DNA of 64,000 bases, taken from NCBI GenBank assembly GCA_945643635.1, contig CALZFC010000020.1:3912001-3976000 (forward strand). The letters run 5' to 3'. Position numbers and translations under genes: made by a program. Origin of the DNA: Allodiplogaster sudhausi (lineage: Eukaryota; Nematoda; Chromadorea; Rhabditida; Diplogasteridae). Within the stretch, counting starts at the first letter, position 1. Each line of letters starts with the position of its first letter. The notes below the pieces were generated by a model, which did no database searches, was not told the origin of the DNA, and saw nothing but the letters and a program-made list of their open reading frames with translations. Below are positions 59,629 through 64,000 of this stretch, piece by piece.

Positions 59629-60571
59629 TTAATAGATCGCCTGAGCAGCCAGATAGCAACGAGTGTCAATAAAATATCGGTGAAGACTACTGATATTTAA
59701 ACAAGCTTCTACATCAAGCATGACACCGACAGCCTCTCGCATCTCTTCGGCCGCAGTTTCGTATTGTTCTCCTTCGCCGAAAGCAAGAACGTCAACTGTG
59801 GAGTTGTCGGAATCCATACTCTTCTTCCTCATATCTAATTTCTTACTGTCGAAGACCGAGCCAGCAACACCAAGCAAAGGCTTCGACAGTCCCTGAATAA
59901 AGATATTCAATCAGAACAGTTCATGATGATTCGACTGAAAATATTAGTTAGCGTTAGCCTTTCTCATATTGAAAGAAAGAAACGAAGAGACCTCAGCAAT
60001 TGGCCTGGCGGGAGCTAATGAGAAGGCGATCTTCTCACCCTCATTCCTGATCAACTCACTCGGTTTGTACTCCGCCTCATCTCCCGCTTTCTCTCTCGCC
60101 CTAAACAGAACAATAGGTGGGATTATTCAACCATTCTAATTAGATGATTTAGGATTGGGAAAAGAATGGACAAAAGAAAAGAACCTCTGCAACTGAGCCT
60201 CAATAATTTCTCTCTGCCGTTCTTCGTCGTCCTTCTCGGCTTTTGCTTTTCTCTGCATTTCTGCCTCTTTGTCAACGTTGTCAACGTACGCAATGAACCA
60301 GCCTAAGCAAGGAGAAATCATATCGCACTTACTAGACAACCGAAATGGCAAAGCTACCTTTCTTAGTTTGGTCGACATGGCAGATCCCCTCCTTGCCAAG
60401 ATACTGCACGAATCCAGTGAGGCTGTGCCATACGGTGGGGTTCATGTGTTGCTGAATTCGCTGAGATACTGCTTGGAGTTCTCAGCGAACAAGAGCAGCT
60501 GGTGCTGATGAGTCAAATGACACTTGAAACCGTTCTGATCTCTGCATTGCTTTCGACACATTTCGCAGTAC
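59629..60571 (-). pseudogene. KIN: KIN17 fragment (zinc-finger and winged-helix parts), rearranged
   Basis: KIN17 is a nuclear DNA/RNA-binding replication and repair factor with N-terminal zinc finger, winged helix and C-terminal KOW regions. Segments, high to low: 60571-60358, 60302-60185, 60100-59992, 59892-59629. Recognised: YCEMCRKQCRDQNGFKCH (finger start), NPTVWHSLTGFVQYLGKEGI (winged helix), GWFIAYVDNVDKEAEMQRK, NEGEKIAFSLAPARPI. Lesions: residues lost around the finger histidines. After LSEF the frame stops (AGCAACACATGA), with about 35 family residues missing before HMNPTVW. The N-terminal start and the KOW half are absent. Foldback element D lies immediately upstream. Convergent with the sushi-like gene (stops 40 bp apart). 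Confidence 0.75.
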
Positions 60572-60636
60572 CTAAGAGAAATAAAACACATATTAATCAA
60601 AGTAAAAAAGGGGGAAACTGTTCTGACCGAGGTAAA

Positions 60637-60985
60637 GCCTTACTGGTACTACTGTACTATTCCCACCCCAGAGGTTGAAAATTTTTGTTCAAAAAATTTT
60701 TTTGCTCGAATTCATCAGAAGGGGGTTTTCGGTACGGGGAATACGAATATCATATCTATTTCTTATCATTATGTCATTTTCACGGTAAGTTATGTAAGTT
60801 TAGGGAAGTAGAATGCATGTTTTGCACCTCCCAAAGCACTCCCACGTACTTAGCGACGGTGATTAAGTGAAGCCTGGGGATGAAATGAATATGATATTCG
60901 TATTCCTCGTGCCAAAAACCCCCCTGTGGTGAATTTCAGCGAAAAAAAAATTCCTGGGGTGGGATAGTACAATAGTACCGTAAGG
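60637..60985. mobile_element. Foldback element D beside the KIN17 fragment
   Basis: The left arm (TTACTGGTACTACTGTACTA, CCCACCCCAG, GGGGTTTTCGGTACGGGGAA) is the imperfect reverse complement of the right arm (GAATACGAATATCATAT reversed, CACAGGGGGGTTTTTGGCACG, TAGTACAATAGTACC). Each arm is about 110 bases. Related sequence is embedded in element A near 4320-4470. No ORF of its own. Confidence 0.75.
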
Positions 60986-61320
60986 TTACAAGAGACTGAC
61001 AAGAGTTCGAAGCGCTGTAGGATGAAGGAGAAGTTGTGCGCGAGATGACAGATGCGGATCAGCGTTTACTGCAACCTCGCAAGCTCAGTAAACGACAGGA
61101 TTATGTTGATAAGTTATTCCGGAATATATTCCCGCCTAGATAGCTAATTCAACTCTTTTCCGAAGATTGGTGTGTTCTTTCGAAAGGTGCTTACTGTAAC
61201 TTTTGGAAACACACCAGTTACTTTGAATGCGAGGCTCACTATGATGTAAAGGCGAAATCTTAGAGTGCTTCTGCGGTATCTTTTTATTTTTCTGTTTCAA
61301 TTACTTTTGTTTTATTTGAG
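60986..61320. other. Short intergenic region before 61321
   Basis: No gene recognised. It does not contain the missing KIN17 N-terminus. It is probably the promoter of the gene starting at 61321. Confidence 0.5.
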
Positions 61321-63107
61321 ATGTCTGTGACGACGGTGCCAGAAGACTTCAAGACGATCTGCACGCCGCGTGGGTGGACGCGCGAGCGGTGCGATGAGCT
61401 TGCGGCCGCCATTCACGAGTCAGTGCGCCCTTTCCGCGTTTTTACTTCTTTTCAATGTGTTCTGATTATATTTTCAACACTTCTTCCTCTTTCAAACTAC
61501 ACTAACTGCATGCGTTTAGGCTGATCAGCACCGATAAGTCGCCTCGCGAAATCGCGAATGAGCATACCATTCCGCTTCGCATGGTCAAGCACTACGCGAT
61601 CAAGATGAGAATGGAGCTGGTCAGGTCGTCGGCCGCGCCCGAGCTCACCGCTTCGTCATCTACCGTTGGTTTTTCGGCTTGGCTTTGCAATTTGTACTTT
61701 CTTCGAAACCATGTGAGGTCCAAAACCAGGCCCGGCCCGGGGTGGGCCCTTCCTTTAAAATCTCGGCCCGGGCCCGTTAAATTAGCAACGGGCCGGGCCT
61801 ATGTAAAAACTGGCCCGTGGGGCATGCGGGCCGGCCCGGGCCCGCCAAATTAACAACGGGTCCGGGCTCGGCCACCCTTAGACATCCCCTGGTCTGGGTA
61901 ATGTTCGAATTGAACTTATTGTTGTTAAAGTCTTCGAGCCGCGCGTCTGCCGGGGCGGATCGCGCGTCCGAGCAGCTGCAGCAGAGCACGATTCTCGAGA
62001 GGGGCGGCCGCCGCCGCCCGAAGCGTCACTATACGCCGGCGCCTGAGTTGCGCATGAAGATCCCGCGTCCAAACACCGGCGACCGGCCGGTCTCTTCTCG
62101 GATGCGAGGGGTCATTTCATCATTTCACGATTTTTCGATTTGTTGCATAAAAAGCCAATCGCTATTCTTAAATGTATCAGATGCCATTTATCGGGTGTAC
62201 TTTTATCTCCTGTAATCACGGGTATTGGATGTTACAGCGTCTAACGAAGGTTGTGAAGGACGAGGCGGCAGACGACGAGGACGAACCGGCTCCGATCGAG
62301 CTCATCAATGTCTACGATTCTGACACAGAGGAGAGATCCGTAGGTGGAGAGGTTATTTATTTTGTTGCATTGTTTTTGTTTTCTTTTCTTTCATGCTTTA
62401 TTTTTTTTAATACAAAAATATTACAAAAGGTACAAATCTTTCCATATATGAATTAGAGCTTGATTTCAGAATGAAATGCCGATTCTGGTGAAGGAAGATG
62501 CTGGAGACCGAATGCCTTCGTCCTCCTCCACCTCAGCCGCCTTCCGCACCCTCTCAGCTGCTGTTGCTTCATCGAATGCCTCACCGGGCGACTTTATCGA
62601 ACTCGTTGTTGAACTTGCAGGCCTGTCTGGCGAACATCGCGAGACGGTTTTTGCTTTTAAACATGTTTTTTTCTCTCTACATTTTGTCGCTATTTCTCCT
62701 TCCATCCATTTGCTATTTTTAAAGTTGTTGTTGTTGCTTAAGGCATGCTATAATTCCAGGCATGCAGATTCAGTTGTGATTGTTTAGGTGGTTAGACGTC
62801 TTAATCAAGTGATTCGAGGGGAGAGCAACGACGCTTTCTTCGCTGGCCTTTCCGAAGCCGAAAACGACGAGCTCACATCTTTCCTTCAGGCTCGTATCAT
62901 TGATTTTCTGTTTTCTTCTTTTCTGGCAAAATCCCTTGTAATATTCTTTTTAATTCTTTTATTATTGAAGCATTTCAGTATTGGAATGGATAATTTTGGT
63001 ACTGTAAAGCATACGGTCTGTTCATCTACGTGAGATTGTTGAGTTGGATGTTGCAGGTGCTGTATCCTCTGCTCAACGAGAGATTCGATGTTGAACTGAC
63101 TGACTAG
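61321..63107 (+). CDS. Unrecognised, probably nuclear protein
   Basis: Exons: 61321-~61418, ~61520-61664, 61931-62110, 62238-62339, 62470-62646, 62788-62889, 63057-63107. It starts MSVTTVPEDFKTICTPRGW, then a helical stretch (DKSPREIANEHTIPLRMVKH) that could be a helix-turn-helix-like unit. A basic patch follows (ERGGRRRPKRHYTPAPELRM), then an acidic segment (DEAADDEDEPAPIELINVYD), a Ser-rich linker and a helical C-terminus (GEHRETVVRRLNQVIRGE, LSEAENDELTSFLQVLYPLL). I do not recognise the family. The first junction does not resolve with a GT donor, and the last intron appears to use a GC donor (CAG|GCTCGT at 62890). Charge pattern suggests chromatin or RNA work (inference). Confidence 0.6.
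61725..61870. repeat. GC-rich intronic repeat with CGGGCCCG blocks
   Basis: Two related units: CGGGCCCGTTAAATTAGCAA with CGGGCCGGGCC, and CGGGCCCGCCAAATTAACAA with CGGGTCCGGGC. They sit within an otherwise ordinary intron and are far more GC-rich than the surroundings. Possibly a small dispersed element. Confidence 0.6.
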
Positions 63108-64000
63108 CTGCCAATCTCTAGCTGTCTTCGACGCATGATCTCCTACACGACTTACTAATTCTTTCTTTTTGTAATTTTTTTTTTCATTCATGTTCGTACT
63201 TCGCTATTTGCAGATGTTTTCACTGGAATTTTTTCCTCTTTTATTTCCCCAGAATTTCGTGTTTCTTTGTTGATGCCTTCTTGTATTCAATCCAATTTGC
63301 ACCCTGATCTACGGGATATGGGAGTTATATTATTGGTGATGAAATTGGAGGTTCCCTGGAATTCCTTCTCGTTTCCTCTCACGTAATTGCATCTGTCATG
63401 GGTGAAGTAGGATCTCGAACTGGAGCGAGATAGTGTGCGAGAGAGAGAGAGGGAACTCTCTTCCTTGAATACATTACAACGAATGCCCTCTAGTCTCACT
63501 CCGCCGCCTCATTCATACTAATTCCGCTCCCTCGTATCCATTCCAATGCTGACTTGTTTCCTCCTCTCACTTAGTCTTCCGCTAGAAGCTCTGTGAAGTG
63601 TTCGTTCATTGTTATTACTATACATATAGTGTTATACACCTTGTTTGATCTAATAAAGAAGTGTCGCGAAGATGTAAGCCCTTTCCTTAATTGCCAATGT
63701 TTCTTGCTATCAACCAACCGTGATATCTGTGTGAGAAATAGCGAAAAAATAGAGCCTAAACAACTTCAGTGGACTCGAGTTCTCTGAGTAGGTCGTAGAA
63801 GAAGCATTTTTAGACCTGCTAATTAAATTTAAAAAGAATGTTACGGTACATAAAGTATATGCATTTGAAATGACGCGGAGGAAGAGTTAGCGAAAAATGA
63901 CGAGAGGAAGAGAGAAACAGACAGAGAGGACGAGATGAAGACCGGCTTCTTCCTTTGAGAATCATCGCGCGCTCTTTCCTTTTATGCGCGTAAAACTGTA
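63108..64000. other. 3' flank and window end
   Basis: Pyrimidine-rich sequence, a short GA run near 63437-63450, a candidate poly(A) signal AATAAA near 63651, and a GA-rich tract near 63880-63930. No gene recognised. Confidence 0.5.

Overview
This is nuclear DNA from an animal, most likely a nematode (chromadorean). Genes are split by many short introns. The H2B N-terminus resembles Caenorhabditis H2B. The histone 3' hairpin GGCCCTCTTTAGGGCC has a loop starting with C, which as I recall is typical of worm histone genes. GA/CT microsatellites are dense throughout. Exon coordinates come from reading frames, splice-site phase and remembered family alignments. No search was run.

Layout. 1-7 kb: two CDC50/TMEM30 flippase-subunit genes in inverted orientation around an IMP4 gene (U3 snoRNP), with a foldback transposon between them. 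8.8-12.2 kb: an NF-kB p105-like gene with ankyrin repeats and a death domain, whose 5' end could not be resolved. 12.8-18.2 kb: a large imperfect palindrome of replication-dependent histone genes (H3, H2B, H4, a broken H2A, H3), with GA/CT tracts at both ends. 19.4-21 kb: a cysteine-rich single-pass membrane protein. 22.8-24.7 kb: a divergent PP1-like phosphatase. 26.6-29.2 kb: two secreted Pro/Gly-rich matrix-type proteins. 29.9-31.7 kb: mitochondrial enoyl-thioester reductase (MECR). 32.6-36 kb: Ro60 with two apparent frameshifts. 37.5-39.9 kb: ERp44. 43.3-59.6 kb: one very large secreted protein with sushi-like cysteine repeats, a Thr/Pro/Ser repeat and a truncated Cu/Zn-SOD-like C-terminus. 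Its introns carry GA minisatellites and two adjacent Tc1/mariner-like foldback elements. 59.6-60.6 kb: a KIN17 remnant next to another foldback element. 61.3-63.1 kb: an unrecognised, probably nuclear protein.

The genes do not form one pathway. The main themes are structural. Inverted duplications are being eroded or homogenised (CDC50 pair, histone palindrome). Several foldback MITE-like elements are present, two of them with tRNA-like modules in their arms. Non-canonical GC-AG introns are unusually frequent (nine among roughly 125 modelled introns). Several genes carry lesions (H2A, Ro60, KIN17) that are either real decay or assembly error.
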